DNA of 34,295 bases, from the NCBI GenBank assembly GCA_024762875.1, contig JANTGR010000006.1:1-34295 (forward strand), given 5' to 3'. This document shows positions 16,753 to 25,856 of the stretch, one piece after another. Each line of letters begins with the position of its first letter. The first letter of the stretch is position 1. The position numbers and the translations under genes are program-made. Origin of the DNA: Sulfurospirillum sp. (GTDB lineage: Bacteria; Campylobacterota; Campylobacteria; Campylobacterales; QNZT01). The notes beneath the pieces are model-generated. The model was not told where the DNA came from and did not search any database. It saw nothing but the letters and a program-made list of their open reading frames with translations.

Positions 16753-16782
16753 TTGACATAAATCGATGAAAAAAGGTATAAT
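16753..16782 (+). promoter_or_regulatory. Sigma-70-type promoter for the MEMO-cls-EEP genes
   Basis: TTGACA (16753-16758) and TATAAT (16777-16782) are both consensus, 18 bases apart. This is the best promoter in the window and lies 34 bases before the MEMO-family start. Confidence 0.8.
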
Positions 16783-16816
16783 ATTCTGATAAGAGATACA
16801 CTTCAAGGAGTATTTC

Positions 16817-17605
16817 ATGATAATACGAAAAATGCATGCCGCTGCCATGTTTTACCCATCCGATTGCCGAAAAATAGAAACGATGTTGGCACAGTTTTCA
16901 CAGAAAGCAGATTTTAAAAATTCTTTGCCATTCAAGCCCAAAGCGCTGATCGTTCCGCATGCTGGGTATATTTACAGTGGCTATACTGCCAACAGTGCAT
17001 ACAAGTTGGTCAATTCCAAAGAGATCAAACGTGTTGTAGTGGTAGGTCCCAGCCATAAAGTGCATATCAAAGGAGCCAGTATATCGCTGCAGGATGAGAT
17101 AGAGACACCTTGTGGAAATATCAGTGTGGACAAGTATTTTGCCAAGCTGCTGATGAAGCAGTATGATTTTCTCTCTTTTGATACCAAGCTGCATCATGAA
17201 CACTCCACAGAGACGCAGATGCCTTTTATACAACACTATTTTAAAAGAGCAAAAGTAGTAGAGATAGTCTATGGAGAGATCAACACTAGGATGTTGGCTC
17301 CCCTGATGGCGCAGGTGATGCAGGAGGAGGGAACTTTACTTGTTGTGAGTACTGACTTAAGCCATTTTTATACACTCGATGAAGCAAAAAAGCATGATGC
17401 TGTTTGTTTAAAAGCGGTGAAAACCCTGGACTATCAATCAACAAAAAATGGCTGTGAAGCCTGTGGACTAATAGGCCTTAAAGCACTCTTGCAAGTGGCT
17501 AAAGAGCATGCATATCATTCCAGACTGGTTGACTACCGCACCAGTTTTGATACAAGCCGTGATGCAAAAAGTGTTGTTGGATATATGTCAGCGTTGATTG
17601 GATAA
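16817..17605 (+). CDS. MEMO1 family protein (AmmeMemoRadiSam system protein B homologue)
   Basis: 262 residues, standard length. It begins with RKMHAAAMFYPSD, the family's start (R.. A..G/M.FYP). It contains LIVPHAGYIYSGYTANSAY, VVVVGPSHKV, ETPCGNISVD, HEHSTETQMPFIQH, VSTDLSHFYT and the late YRTSFDTSRDAKSVVGYMS. The fold is like class III extradiol dioxygenases, with His residues lining a metal-type site. Biochemical role in bacteria is not established. AAGGAG precedes ATG 16817. The usual AMMECR1 and radical-SAM partners are not adjacent here. A cardiolipin synthase follows five bases after the stop. Confidence 0.9.
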   Translation: MIIRKMHAAAMFYPSDCRKIETMLAQFSQKADFKNSLPFKPKALIVPHAGYIYSGYTANSAYKLVNSKEIKRVVVVGPSHKVHIKGASISLQDEIETPCGNISVDKYFAKLLMKQYDFLSFDTKLHHEHSTETQMPFIQHYFKRAKVVEIVYGEINTRMLAPLMAQVMQEEGTLLVVSTDLSHFYTLDEAKKHDAVCLKAVKTLDYQSTKNGCEACGLIGLKALLQVAKEHAYHSRLVDYRTSFDTSRDAKSVVGYMSALIG

Positions 17606-17610
17606 CAAGG

Positions 17611-19014
17611 ATGCATGCCGAGTCGTTGATAGCACTCTTTACGCCGCCTTTTTTTACGATCATCACAACCTTGCTCATTTTTGTGGTGATCGGGCATCTA
17701 CTTACGCAGCGGAAAAAACCTACCAGCACGATAGCGTGGGCTTTTACGATCATAGCGATACCCTATATCGGTATCTTTTTCTATATACTCTTTCATGGTC
17801 GGAAAATAAAAAAAATCATGAAAAATCTCAAAGCAATCCGTTTGCATAACAATTACAATGTCAAAGTAGATTGTAACTCAGAGATCGAAAAACTGCTGCA
17901 TAAAAATGGTCTTGCCAATGCCACTAGCGGCAATGCGTTTTACATTTGCAAAGATGGTGTAGATAGTTTTAGCCATCTTTTACAGATGTTGCAAGAGGCG
18001 CAGGAGAGTATCTATATCTTGACCTATATCTTTGGACAAGATGCAGTAACACGGAAAATTATAGAGATATTGACTGCAAAAGCAGCAGCCGGTGTTGAGG
18101 TCAAACTGCTTATTGATGCTTTTGGTTCACAGTCTTTGGAGTTTAGACCCGGGTTTTTAAAATCGCTTGAAGCAGCCGGTGGAGAGTACCACTTTTTTAT
18201 GTCATTGATCAAAGAGCCGATGAACAGTAAGCTCAATTTACGTAATCATAGAAAGATGATCGTTGTCGATCATGATAAGGTCATGAGCGGAGGTATCAAT
18301 ATATCGGCATCTTATCTTGCACTAGATCATAATGCCCGACTTTGGAGAGATTTGTCATTTATACTGCAGGGTGCTGCAGCGATACAGTATGAGGAGATTT
18401 TTCGTTATGACTGGGAGTCGGATGCCAAAACAAAACTGCGTCACTATAAGCGGAAAAAAGAGGAAATATCTGTCGGTGAGAGTATTGTGCAGGTGGTGCC
18501 TTCTGGTCCTGATGTAGATAGAGATGCTTTATATGAAGCGCTTCTTTTGGCAATATATGAAGCCAAAGAGAGGATTTGGGTTGTTTCTCCCTATTTTGCG
18601 CCGGATAGTTCTCTTGTGGATGCGTTGATTGTAGCAAAACATCGCGGTGTGGAGATAAAAATAATTTCTCCTTTAAGCTCTGATCACTTTTTTGTAGATA
18701 TTGCACGCAGTGCATTTTTAAGAGATTTGGCAAATGAGGGGATAGAGATACTTTTTTTTAAAAACCAAATGTTACACGCCAAGGCTTTTTTGGTAGATGA
18801 AAAGTGTGCAGTACTGGGCTCTTCCAACTTTGATTCAAGAAGTTTTTTTTACAATTTTGAAGTCGTGAGTTTTATCTATAGCAAAGAAGACATTTTGGCT
18901 GTAAAGCGATGGGTAGAGCTGCTGTTTTCAGAGTGTGAAAGTGGTATGAAAAAAGCTTCAAAAATACGCCTAGGAATAGAAAACTTTTTTAAAATGTTTG
19001 CACCGGCAGTATAG
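17611..19014 (+). CDS. cls: Cardiolipin synthase, two-domain PLD family
   Basis: 467 residues. Two N-terminal membrane segments (about 10-30 and 42-62, the latter with STIAWAFTIIAIPYIGIFFYI) match ClsA. Two HxKxxxxD phospholipase-D motifs are intact: NHRKMIVVDHDKVMSGG and LHAKAFLVDEKCAVLGSSNFD. The enzyme joins two phosphatidylglycerols into cardiolipin at the inner membrane. The start is slightly odd: AAGG touches ATG 17611, so the ribosome site may be the GGAT a few bases further up. It sits in a tight run with the MEMO and EEP genes. Confidence 0.93.
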   Translation: MHAESLIALFTPPFFTIITTLLIFVVIGHLLTQRKKPTSTIAWAFTIIAIPYIGIFFYILFHGRKIKKIMKNLKAIRLHNNYNVKVDCNSEIEKLLHKNGLANATSGNAFYICKDGVDSFSHLLQMLQEAQESIYILTYIFGQDAVTRKIIEILTAKAAAGVEVKLLIDAFGSQSLEFRPGFLKSLEAAGGEYHFFMSLIKEPMNSKLNLRNHRKMIVVDHDKVMSGGINISASYLALDHNARLWRDLSFILQGAAAIQYEEIFRYDWESDAKTKLRHYKRKKEEISVGESIVQVVPSGPDVDRDALYEALLLAIYEAKERIWVVSPYFAPDSSLVDALIVAKHRGVEIKIISPLSSDHFFVDIARSAFLRDLANEGIEILFFKNQMLHAKAFLVDEKCAVLGSSNFDSRSFFYNFEVVSFIYSKEDILAVKRWVELLFSECESGMKKASKIRLGIENFFKMFAPAV

Positions 19015-19022
19015 GAGACTGG

Positions 19023-19796
19023 ATGTATAGAAGATATTTACCATGGTTTGTAAAAGACTATCATGATAGAGTCTGCATTAAAGCACCACAACTGCAGACA
19101 TTGGAGAGTAAGCGATTTTCTCTTTTAAACTGGAATGTGCACAAAAACAATCATCACTATAAATGGCTGCAGGATTTTCAGCACATTTTACATCTTTATG
19201 ATCCTCACTTGATTTCTTTTCAGGAATATCAGACGATGAGTGAGCGCAGTATCATCGACAAACAGCGTGAGTTTGGGTATGGATTTTTTCCTAATATCAC
19301 TTTTAAACATCGTTCTTTTGGCTTGTTGAGTGCTGCAAAGTACAAGATTGAGCATTTTGATCCACTTTTGAGTGAAGGGGTAGAGCCCTTGATTAAAACA
19401 CCAAAAGTGAGCTTTGTAAGCCAATACCGCCTGCGAGATGGCAGCTTATTGACGCTTATCAATGTGCATATGATAAATTTTGTCAAAACCCAAAAATATA
19501 TCGCACAGATCAATCAGATAGAAGAGGCCTGCAGCAGATATGAGGGGGCATTGATCTTGAGTGGAGATTTTAATACCTGGAGTCATAAAAGGATGCATCT
19601 ATTGGAAAGTATGGTAAAAAAAAGTGCTTTAAAAGCAGTAAATTTTGAGCACTCTTTTCATAAAAAATCTTTTATACCGCATCCGCTTGATCATATCTTT
19701 TACAGAGGCGTGAAAGCTGTCAATTCTCAGGTACTCGATGGAATAAAAAGTTCAGATCATAAACCGATGCTGGTAACATTTGAACGCTTAGAGTAA
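19023..19796 (+). CDS. Endonuclease/exonuclease/phosphatase (EEP) family hydrolase
   Basis: 257 residues with the full EEP active-site set: LLNWNVHKN (Asn), ISFQEY (Glu), LINVHM (His), LSGDFNTW (Asp, Asn) and KSSDHKPML (Asp-His). No signal peptide. EEP proteins cut nucleic acids or phosphoesters such as inositol phosphates and sphingomyelin. Position eight bases after a cardiolipin synthase recalls E. coli ybhP, an EEP gene next to clsB, so a phospholipid-linked phosphodiester role is a reasonable guess. Its last nine bases overlap the end of the convergent lipoprotein gene. One TATCATGATA lies at 19059-19068. Confidence 0.87.
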   Translation: MYRRYLPWFVKDYHDRVCIKAPQLQTLESKRFSLLNWNVHKNNHHYKWLQDFQHILHLYDPHLISFQEYQTMSERSIIDKQREFGYGFFPNITFKHRSFGLLSAAKYKIEHFDPLLSEGVEPLIKTPKVSFVSQYRLRDGSLLTLINVHMINFVKTQKYIAQINQIEEACSRYEGALILSGDFNTWSHKRMHLLESMVKKSALKAVNFEHSFHKKSFIPHPLDHIFYRGVKAVNSQVLDGIKSSDHKPMLVTFERLE

Positions 19797-20375
19797 GGAA
19801 AGAAGCCAGGTTTTGACATTGTCACCAAGCTGGTTCATTGCTATATCAAATGCTTTTACACCACCTTCGGCATCTAAAGAATCTGCCGGAATTTTTAGAC
19901 TGACATAGTGTCTGGCAAGTACTTTTTTTGCTTTTGTGTCGATAAGAAAAAAGCGCATTTTGATGATGGCATATGATGTTTGTTCATCAAACTGCTGGTA
20001 AAAATCTTCCACTGTACTTTGCAGCAGCCAGGGTGATTTGACGGGAGAGGATGCGGGAACAACGGCTTTGAAAATACCGCTTTGATCCAACTTGGAAACG
20101 AGAAAGGCAGCAAGCATATGGTTTGGTGTGTCACTCCATCGGCTAAATGCATAACTATCACGTCTTAGTGGCGTTTTGGCATAGAGAATAGTATCTTTTT
20201 TGATCTCTTTTGTACTGCGGGGAGTCGCTATTTTGAGTGTTTTATCTGTTATCATGATAGCAGGAATCGTGGAGGATGCATCGTATTTAAGTGTATAGAT
20301 ATTGACAGGATGCGCCTGCTTACTGCTGCATCCACTGATGAATAAGAGTATCATGATAGCGGCAAATAGTTTCAT
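19788..20375 (-). CDS. PqiC-like ABC-transport auxiliary lipoprotein (Mla/MCE operon)
   Basis: 195 residues from ATG 20375. An upstream in-frame start would add 23 residues, but AGGAG stands before 20375 and the lipoprotein signal MKLFAAIMILLFISGC begins exactly there. The lipobox ISGC makes C16 the acylated residue. After it comes VNIYTLKYD, the usual start of the ABC-type transport auxiliary (PqiC/DUF330) fold. The protein probably sits in the outer membrane inner leaflet and receives the MCE tunnel. Its start is one base after the mlaD stop. Two TATCATGATA copies (20250, 20349) are read as Ile-Met-Ile. Confidence 0.8.
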   Translation of the reverse strand: MKLFAAIMILLFISGCSSKQAHPVNIYTLKYDASSTIPAIMITDKTLKIATPRSTKEIKKDTILYAKTPLRRDSYAFSRWSDTPNHMLAAFLVSKLDQSGIFKAVVPASSPVKSPWLLQSTVEDFYQQFDEQTSYAIIKMRFFLIDTKAKKVLARHYVSLKIPADSLDAEGGVKAFDIAMNQLGDNVKTWLLSLL

Positions 20376-20376
20376 T

Positions 20377-21258
20377 TTAGTTTTCTCCTGGTCCGGGTTT
20401 GAATGTTTTATGTTTAAAAAGAAGATCACTTGGACTATCTTCAATCGCTTCGACAGTCTCTTGCATCTTGCTTGAGAGATCGTTGATATTTTCTATCATA
20501 TCAGATATTTTTTGTACCATTGGATCTGAAATCTCTTTGAGATTATAATCTCCCTGCCGGATGGAAAGATTGATTCTTTTAGTCAGGTTTTTGATCGATT
20601 GTGAAGTGGTTTTAAACTCCTTTAAAGTTCCTGTTATCTCTGTGATTGATTCGCCACCCTGTTGAATCAGGGCTGTGATATCCTCTCTATTGTTGTTGAG
20701 TTCCTGGGTTACATCACTGATATTGGCCAGCGTACTTTCGATATTTTGCAAGTTTTTGTCACTGACAAGTCTATTGACTTTACCTAAAGTAAGTGAAAGT
20801 TTATCGCTGAGGTCTATAAGAATTTGATCCAGTTTGACAAAGAGAGACGGGGAAGATTTGATGACAGGTATCTCCCCCTTTTTTGCAACTAGAAGCGGAG
20901 CATGGGTATCGTGGCCGGATATCTCAACATAAGCAAGTCCTGTCATACCGTAAAATTTGAGTGTTGCCTGCATATCTGTTTTGATTTTGATGTCATGGTT
21001 GAGTTTGAGATAGACAGCTACAAGCTGGGTATCGGTAGGATGCACTTTGATATTTTCTACAACACCGGCATCAACACCCATATATTTGACAGAAGCATCT
21101 TTACTGAGCCCGGCGACGGATTCATCAAAATAGACCACAAAATGCTGCGGCTGTTCATAGCTGCTATATTTCATCAGCCAAAAAGCAAATCCAATTGCAC
21201 CGGTGATAAACAGTGCAACAAAAATACCGACTACTAAATAATTGACCTTACCTTCCAT
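20377..21258 (-). CDS. mlaD: MlaD-family (MCE-domain) lipid-transport substrate-binding protein
   Basis: 293 residues. One membrane segment (about 8-30) is followed by one MCE domain (about 37-115) with VVYFDESVAGLSKDASVKYMGVDAGVVENI and the typical GMTGLAYVEISG end. The C-terminal 150-280 region is polar and helical (QELNNNREDITALIQQGGESI), a likely coiled coil crossing the periplasm. MCE proteins form hexameric rings that carry phospholipids between membranes. The gene overlaps mlaF by 11 bases and precedes the lipoprotein gene by one base. Confidence 0.9.
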   Translation of the reverse strand: MEGKVNYLVVGIFVALFITGAIGFAFWLMKYSSYEQPQHFVVYFDESVAGLSKDASVKYMGVDAGVVENIKVHPTDTQLVAVYLKLNHDIKIKTDMQATLKFYGMTGLAYVEISGHDTHAPLLVAKKGEIPVIKSSPSLFVKLDQILIDLSDKLSLTLGKVNRLVSDKNLQNIESTLANISDVTQELNNNREDITALIQQGGESITEITGTLKEFKTTSQSIKNLTKRINLSIRQGDYNLKEISDPMVQKISDMIENINDLSSKMQETVEAIEDSPSDLLFKHKTFKPGPGEN

Positions 21259-22021
21259 GTTTGCATCCTAATCTGCTTTGTGCTCGTTTCCCTTTGAAGA
21301 AGTCATTGATAAAAGGATGATTGGATTGAAGGATCTCTTCAATACTGCCTGTTGCTATCACTTTTTTATCTCCCAATACAGCTATGTTATCGACGATCGT
21401 AAAGATAGAGTCAATATCATGTGTTATCATGATAATCGTCAAACCCAATAAATCCCTTAATTTTATAATCAATTCATCAAATTCTTCTGCGCCTACCGGG
21501 TCCAGGCCGGAAGTAGGTTCATCTAAAAAAAGTAATTTTGGCTCCATTGCTAAAGCCCTTGCAAGTGCGGCTCTTTTTTTCATTCCTCCACTGAGTTCTG
21601 AAGGATAAAGTCCAGCAGCATAAGATGGTAAACCTACCAAATCAATTTTGAGTCGTACCAAATCCTCTATCAGATCTGCTTCGAGGTTGGTATACTCTTT
21701 GAGTGCTACACCGATATTTTCTGCAACATTGAGAGAGGAAAAAAGAGCACCGGATTGAAAAAGTACACCCCAGCGTGTACGCAATATATGGGCATTTTCC
21801 AGTGAAAGAGTAGAGAGATTCTCACCCAACACTGTGATTTCTCCGGAAAATGGCTGCTGCAACATGATCATCTCTTTCAGCAAGACTGATTTACCTGCAC
21901 CACTACCGCCTAAAAGCCCAAATATTTCTCCTTCATGCACCTGCAGGCTGACTTTATCATGTACGGTGTTGTCACCAAATTTTGTCACTATATCTTTGAC
22001 TTCTACGATCACTTTTTTCAT
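21248..22021 (-). CDS. mlaF: ABC transporter ATP-binding protein, MlaF family
   Basis: 257 residues with Walker A GGSGAGKS, Q-loop LFQSGALF, signature LSGGMKKRAALARAL, Walker B LLFLDEPTSGLDPVGA and switch His in IMITHD. LFQSGALFSSLNVAENI is characteristic of the MlaF/Mkl branch. It powers phospholipid transport through MlaE. The start overlaps the mlaE stop in ATGA. A TATCATGATA copy falls on the Ile-Met-Ile of the switch region. Confidence 0.93.
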   Translation of the reverse strand: MKKVIVEVKDIVTKFGDNTVHDKVSLQVHEGEIFGLLGGSGAGKSVLLKEMIMLQQPFSGEITVLGENLSTLSLENAHILRTRWGVLFQSGALFSSLNVAENIGVALKEYTNLEADLIEDLVRLKIDLVGLPSYAAGLYPSELSGGMKKRAALARALAMEPKLLFLDEPTSGLDPVGAEEFDELIIKLRDLLGLTIIMITHDIDSIFTIVDNIAVLGDKKVIATGSIEEILQSNHPFINDFFKGKRAQSRLGCKHGR

Positions 22022-23157
22022 ATATGCAACTTTGTCAATATGATAGAAAAAACAGCATCACAGGCAATGACCAAAAAGATGGCATTGACCACACTGATTG
22101 TGGTATAGTAACCGATACTTTCTGTGTCACGGGAAACTTGCAATCCTCTAAAACAGCCGATGGTAGCAATCAGCCATGCAAAAAAAGGCCCTTTAAAGAT
22201 TCCGACCCAATAATGTTTTGTATCCAAGGCAGTTTGCAAATGTTCTAAAAATGATGAAAAAGAGATATGTAACTGTGCTTTGGCAACTACCATACCGCCA
22301 AATATACCCACTATATCTGCAAAAAAGATCAGCAAAGGCATCGCAATCATCAAAGCGATAATGCGTGGTAACACCAAAAATCTGAAAGGATCAAATCCCA
22401 TTGTGCGCATCGCATCAAGTTCTTCTGTGAGTTTCATCACACCCAGTTGCGCTGTATAGGCAGATCCGCTACGCCCTGCTACAACGATCGCGGTAATCAA
22501 TGGTGCCAGCTCACGGGTAATAGAGATGCCAATCATATCAACGATGAAGATGCTTGCACCAAATTTTTCCAACTGTACAGCGCTTTGATAGGCGATGACC
22601 ACGCCGATGAGAAATGCTGTTAATGCAATGATGCCAAGTGCTTTTATGGCAGAAGATTCTATATATTTGATGATGGCTTTATAACGTATAGATGAGGGAT
22701 GGCGAAAATAGTAAAAAAGCTGAATGGTAATCTCTCCCAAAAAAGTAAAAAAAGCGAGAATATCCTGTACAAAAAGTGTACTGCTTCGACCTAAATTTTC
22801 AAAAAAACGTTTCCATAATGATACTTTCTTTTTGTGCGGGATTTTTTGTGCGATATTATCCTGGAGAAGAGTATAAATTTTGGTATGTTCTTTTGAAAAA
22901 TTATTTTTTTCAAATGCTGCTGCTGCATGTATCAGGCGGTCTTCAAATTCCATGATAAGGATCATTCCTGCAGAATCAATCAATCCAGTCTGTGAAAAAT
23001 CCCAAATGATTTTGTCCTGGCTCAGATTTGTTCTCAGTAATTTTTTCAGTAATTTTTCCATGGGAGCTACAGTTGTGATGACCCAATCACCACTGCTTTT
23101 GATAATGACAGTGTGATGATTACGAATTAATTCCAATGCTGCATTATTAATTTTCAT
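22018..23157 (-). CDS. mlaE: MlaE-family permease with N-terminal STAS (MlaB-like) domain
   Basis: 379 residues. Residues 1-100 form a STAS domain (KSSGDWVITTVAPMEKLLKK, IIWDFSQTGLIDSAGMILIM, where DSAG is the conserved helix start). Residues 130-379 are the MlaE permease: IKYIESSAIKALGIIALTAFLIGVVIAYQ, FIVDMIGISITRELAPLITAIVVAGRSGSAYTAQLG (the EExA-like family core) and LDAMRTMGFDPFRFLVLPRI. In E. coli the STAS partner MlaB is separate; here it is fused. TATAAT on the minus strand (23168-23163) ends five bases before the ATG, so the mRNA may be leaderless. It is the first gene of the four-gene operon. Confidence 0.92.
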   Translation of the reverse strand: MKINNAALELIRNHHTVIIKSSGDWVITTVAPMEKLLKKLLRTNLSQDKIIWDFSQTGLIDSAGMILIMEFEDRLIHAAAAFEKNNFSKEHTKIYTLLQDNIAQKIPHKKKVSLWKRFFENLGRSSTLFVQDILAFFTFLGEITIQLFYYFRHPSSIRYKAIIKYIESSAIKALGIIALTAFLIGVVIAYQSAVQLEKFGASIFIVDMIGISITRELAPLITAIVVAGRSGSAYTAQLGVMKLTEELDAMRTMGFDPFRFLVLPRIIALMIAMPLLIFFADIVGIFGGMVVAKAQLHISFSSFLEHLQTALDTKHYWVGIFKGPFFAWLIATIGCFRGLQVSRDTESIGYYTTISVVNAIFLVIACDAVFSIILTKLHI

Positions 23158-23162
23158 ATCTA

Positions 23163-23168
23163 ATTATA
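23163..23168 (-). promoter_or_regulatory. Possible -10 box for a leaderless mlaE transcript
   Basis: TATAAT on the minus strand is followed by TAGAT and then ATG 23157, with no Shine-Dalgarno between. Transcription would start at or next to the A of the start codon. Confidence 0.4.
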
Positions 23169-23222
23169 TCATAAGTTATTAGGTTTTGTGGTGTGAGAAT
23201 AACGCTTTTTTAATGGAAATAA

Positions 23223-23258
23223 AAAAGGGGGCTGATGGAAAACCACCAACCCCCTTTT
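23223..23258 (-). terminator. Rho-independent terminator of the multihaem cytochrome gene
   Basis: AAAAGGGGG (23223-23231) pairs with CCCCCTTTT (23250-23258), with an inner TGG/CCA stem and AAAA loop. On the minus strand the C run is followed by six T residues. It stands 28 bases past the stop of the minus-strand cytochrome gene. Confidence 0.85.
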
Positions 23259-23285
23259 ATCAACATGGCTAACTAAAGTTGGAAA

Positions 23286-25718
23286 TTATTTCCAACCTTT
23301 GCTAACGATATTGCTTGATTTGCCGTATGGATATTTTTCAACCAATTCTTTTACAGAAAGTTTCTGATCTCCATCTCTCATAAAGTGTGCCAATGTGACT
23401 GAAGCCCAGTAGTCATTTTCATACTCTGTGCCGTCTAGCATATTTGGTACACCGTTTTTATTTGTTGTGTGACAAGCTGCACATGTTACAGGACCTGCAT
23501 ATTCACCATCAGGGCTGTATTGAAGTGCTTGTTCATGTGTTGTTTTATCAACTGTTCTATTTGGCCCGTCATATCTTGTAGAGTATAAACCATGTGCTGA
23601 TTCATGACAAGATTGACATGCGATATTACCATGCCCTTTAGAATATCTGAAAAGTGACAATTTATTTGGTTGATCGATTGGGAAGTACTGCCCACCCATA
23701 CTCTCAACAAATGGTGCGATGTGACAATCTGCACAATGAGGCTCTGACGCACTCAACCACCAGTCATTTCCGCCAGAAGCTGCTTTATAAGGTACTTCTC
23801 CACCAGTAGGATGATTCCATGGTTTAAGATCCAGTCCTTTTTTAGCTACATTTTTTACCAAAGTTGCTGATTCATGATCTGTATAATAACTCAGTGCTTC
23901 GTTGTTACCGGTAGTTTTTGGATCTGCATATGAGTTGAAAAGTTTAACATCTCCACCAGCCACTACATCGATAATTTCTTTGAGAGATTTGCCTCTGATA
24001 CTATCACCTGTTAATGTTTGTGCTTCTGTTATGTTATCAGCTTTGTACATTTTCTGTGCTACTTTTGTATGACAGTTTGTACAGTAAAGACCTCTCATTT
24101 TAGAGACAGGTTTTCCATGCTCGTCTTTCATACTGACTTCATTAAGTTGATGTTTACCATATTCATTTAAGAAGAAAGGCGGTTTTGCATCTGGATTGGA
24201 GTGTGCATCACGTCTAACATAACAACCACCACCACTATTTCTGATATCTTTACTGGAAAATCGACCTTTACCATATCTATCCGTGACTCTGTAAGGATTG
24301 GAGTCATCATTCATAGATGGATCCTGGAAGTGTGTAGGGTGACAGGATTGACATGCCTGTGTTCTACCTGCAGCATCTGGCATAGGTACCATACCCAAGT
24401 GGAATCCATGTATCGCTTCGGTTAATGTTTTGGCATGAACTGCTTTATAACCTGTTGCTGTTGGACGTGGTTCTTGCAGGTTCCCTGAAACATTGTCACC
24501 ATGACAATCGGCACAGTTGACTTCACCTACTTTACCCAAACGGTTACCCGGTGCATCGGATTTGTAGTCTGACAAAAATGTTGTACCATGGTGTGCATCA
24601 TGCAATGAAAGTATATTGATTGAAGATTCTGCAAGTCTTGCCATATATTCACTCTCATCCGGATAAGATTTCCAGTATGCATACTCTTTATCAGAAAGTT
24701 TTAGTCCTTCATCTCTTGCCATCTGTGCTGCTTTACCTTCTCTTGAGTGACAGGCATAACAGTTTGGTATATCTACCGGATTTGTTCCAAAATATTGTGT
24801 GACCTGATTGTTGGCATTTAGAACTGGTTTCCCCTCTTTTGTATGTAACTGAACCTGAGAATACTGAAATGGCTGGAAGTCTTTTTCTGTGACTGAGCGG
24901 ATCGTACCTCTTCTTGTACTGTCATTAAATGCTGTCAATGGAAGACCAAGCGCATCCCAAACATAAGAAGATGTCAAAGTCAGTGGAATATTTTTGACTT
25001 GTGGCACTAATGTATCTGTAAAAACGATATTTCCACCATGCTTTCCAGCATAAGTGAGATATCCGCCAGCTATAGATTGTCCTGAAGGTCCACAATCAAA
25101 CTTCACTTTGATCTGCTTACCAATTCGCAGTCTGTCTTTATCTGCAGCACCTGCAGGAATGGTACCTTCTAGATCTTTATAGATAAAGAGATGTCCCCAT
25201 ACATAGTTGGCAACATTATCACCCGGACTGTCAAAGTGACCATCTCCGTCGACATCTTTAGGTACAGACCAGTATTTCATCTTGTTACCTTCACTATATG
25301 AGTTGTCTTTTACATTATAGTAAAGCTTTACTTCATCATCCGGACTTAAAAGTTTTGGCAATTTGCCTTTTGCCCCACTTTGAATTGCTTGGGCTTGAAT
25401 AGAGTTATATGGCGGAATAACACAACAATAACTCATTTCAAAACCAACACAGTGCATACCCAGTTCATAGTTGATGAAAATATTGTAGTCATTTTTAGGT
25501 GCAAAGTGTACACCATCAGCTTTTAGTTTAGACATGCTAAACGGCGGGGTTTTTGTATATGTTGCCGGTGCTGTAGTTGTTGTAGAAGCAGATTTTATAT
25601 GTTTTGCCTCTGCAGCGACTGCATCATTGACTGCATCATTCGGCATGGCGCTGCATGCTGTGACAATAGCCACAAGTGAAAGTGCAGAAACAGCATAAGC
25701 GCTTTTTCGTAATTTCAT
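23286..25718 (-). CDS. Seven-haem c-type cytochrome lipoprotein of unknown function
   Basis: 810 residues. The signal MKLRKSAYAVSALSLVAIVTAC has lipobox VTAC (C22), so it is a lipoprotein in the periplasm or outer membrane. Seven CxxCH haem sites: residues 320-324, 402-406, 456-460, 546-550, 662-666, 701-705 and 746-750. A haem-free N-terminal domain of about 270 residues (60-310) has extra Cys at 90, 98, 99 and 209. GGGCYVRRDAH (C499) looks like a lost or unusual haem site. It should move electrons in the cell envelope, perhaps as terminal reductase or oxidase, but I do not recognise the family. It is monocistronic, divergent from amt, with its own terminator. Confidence 0.85.
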   Translation of the reverse strand: MKLRKSAYAVSALSLVAIVTACSAMPNDAVNDAVAAEAKHIKSASTTTTAPATYTKTPPFSMSKLKADGVHFAPKNDYNIFINYELGMHCVGFEMSYCCVIPPYNSIQAQAIQSGAKGKLPKLLSPDDEVKLYYNVKDNSYSEGNKMKYWSVPKDVDGDGHFDSPGDNVANYVWGHLFIYKDLEGTIPAGAADKDRLRIGKQIKVKFDCGPSGQSIAGGYLTYAGKHGGNIVFTDTLVPQVKNIPLTLTSSYVWDALGLPLTAFNDSTRRGTIRSVTEKDFQPFQYSQVQLHTKEGKPVLNANNQVTQYFGTNPVDIPNCYACHSREGKAAQMARDEGLKLSDKEYAYWKSYPDESEYMARLAESSINILSLHDAHHGTTFLSDYKSDAPGNRLGKVGEVNCADCHGDNVSGNLQEPRPTATGYKAVHAKTLTEAIHGFHLGMVPMPDAAGRTQACQSCHPTHFQDPSMNDDSNPYRVTDRYGKGRFSSKDIRNSGGGCYVRRDAHSNPDAKPPFFLNEYGKHQLNEVSMKDEHGKPVSKMRGLYCTNCHTKVAQKMYKADNITEAQTLTGDSIRGKSLKEIIDVVAGGDVKLFNSYADPKTTGNNEALSYYTDHESATLVKNVAKKGLDLKPWNHPTGGEVPYKAASGGNDWWLSASEPHCADCHIAPFVESMGGQYFPIDQPNKLSLFRYSKGHGNIACQSCHESAHGLYSTRYDGPNRTVDKTTHEQALQYSPDGEYAGPVTCAACHTTNKNGVPNMLDGTEYENDYWASVTLAHFMRDGDQKLSVKELVEKYPYGKSSNIVSKGWK

Positions 25719-25856
25719 AATTACCTCCTATATGTTTTGGAACTATTATTATAAATGTTTCTTATTTAACAAAGGCTTAAAATATAAAAAAAAATTATAT
25801 TATATGAACCAATAAAGATAATTATTATCATTATTTATGATTTATACTATATTTTT

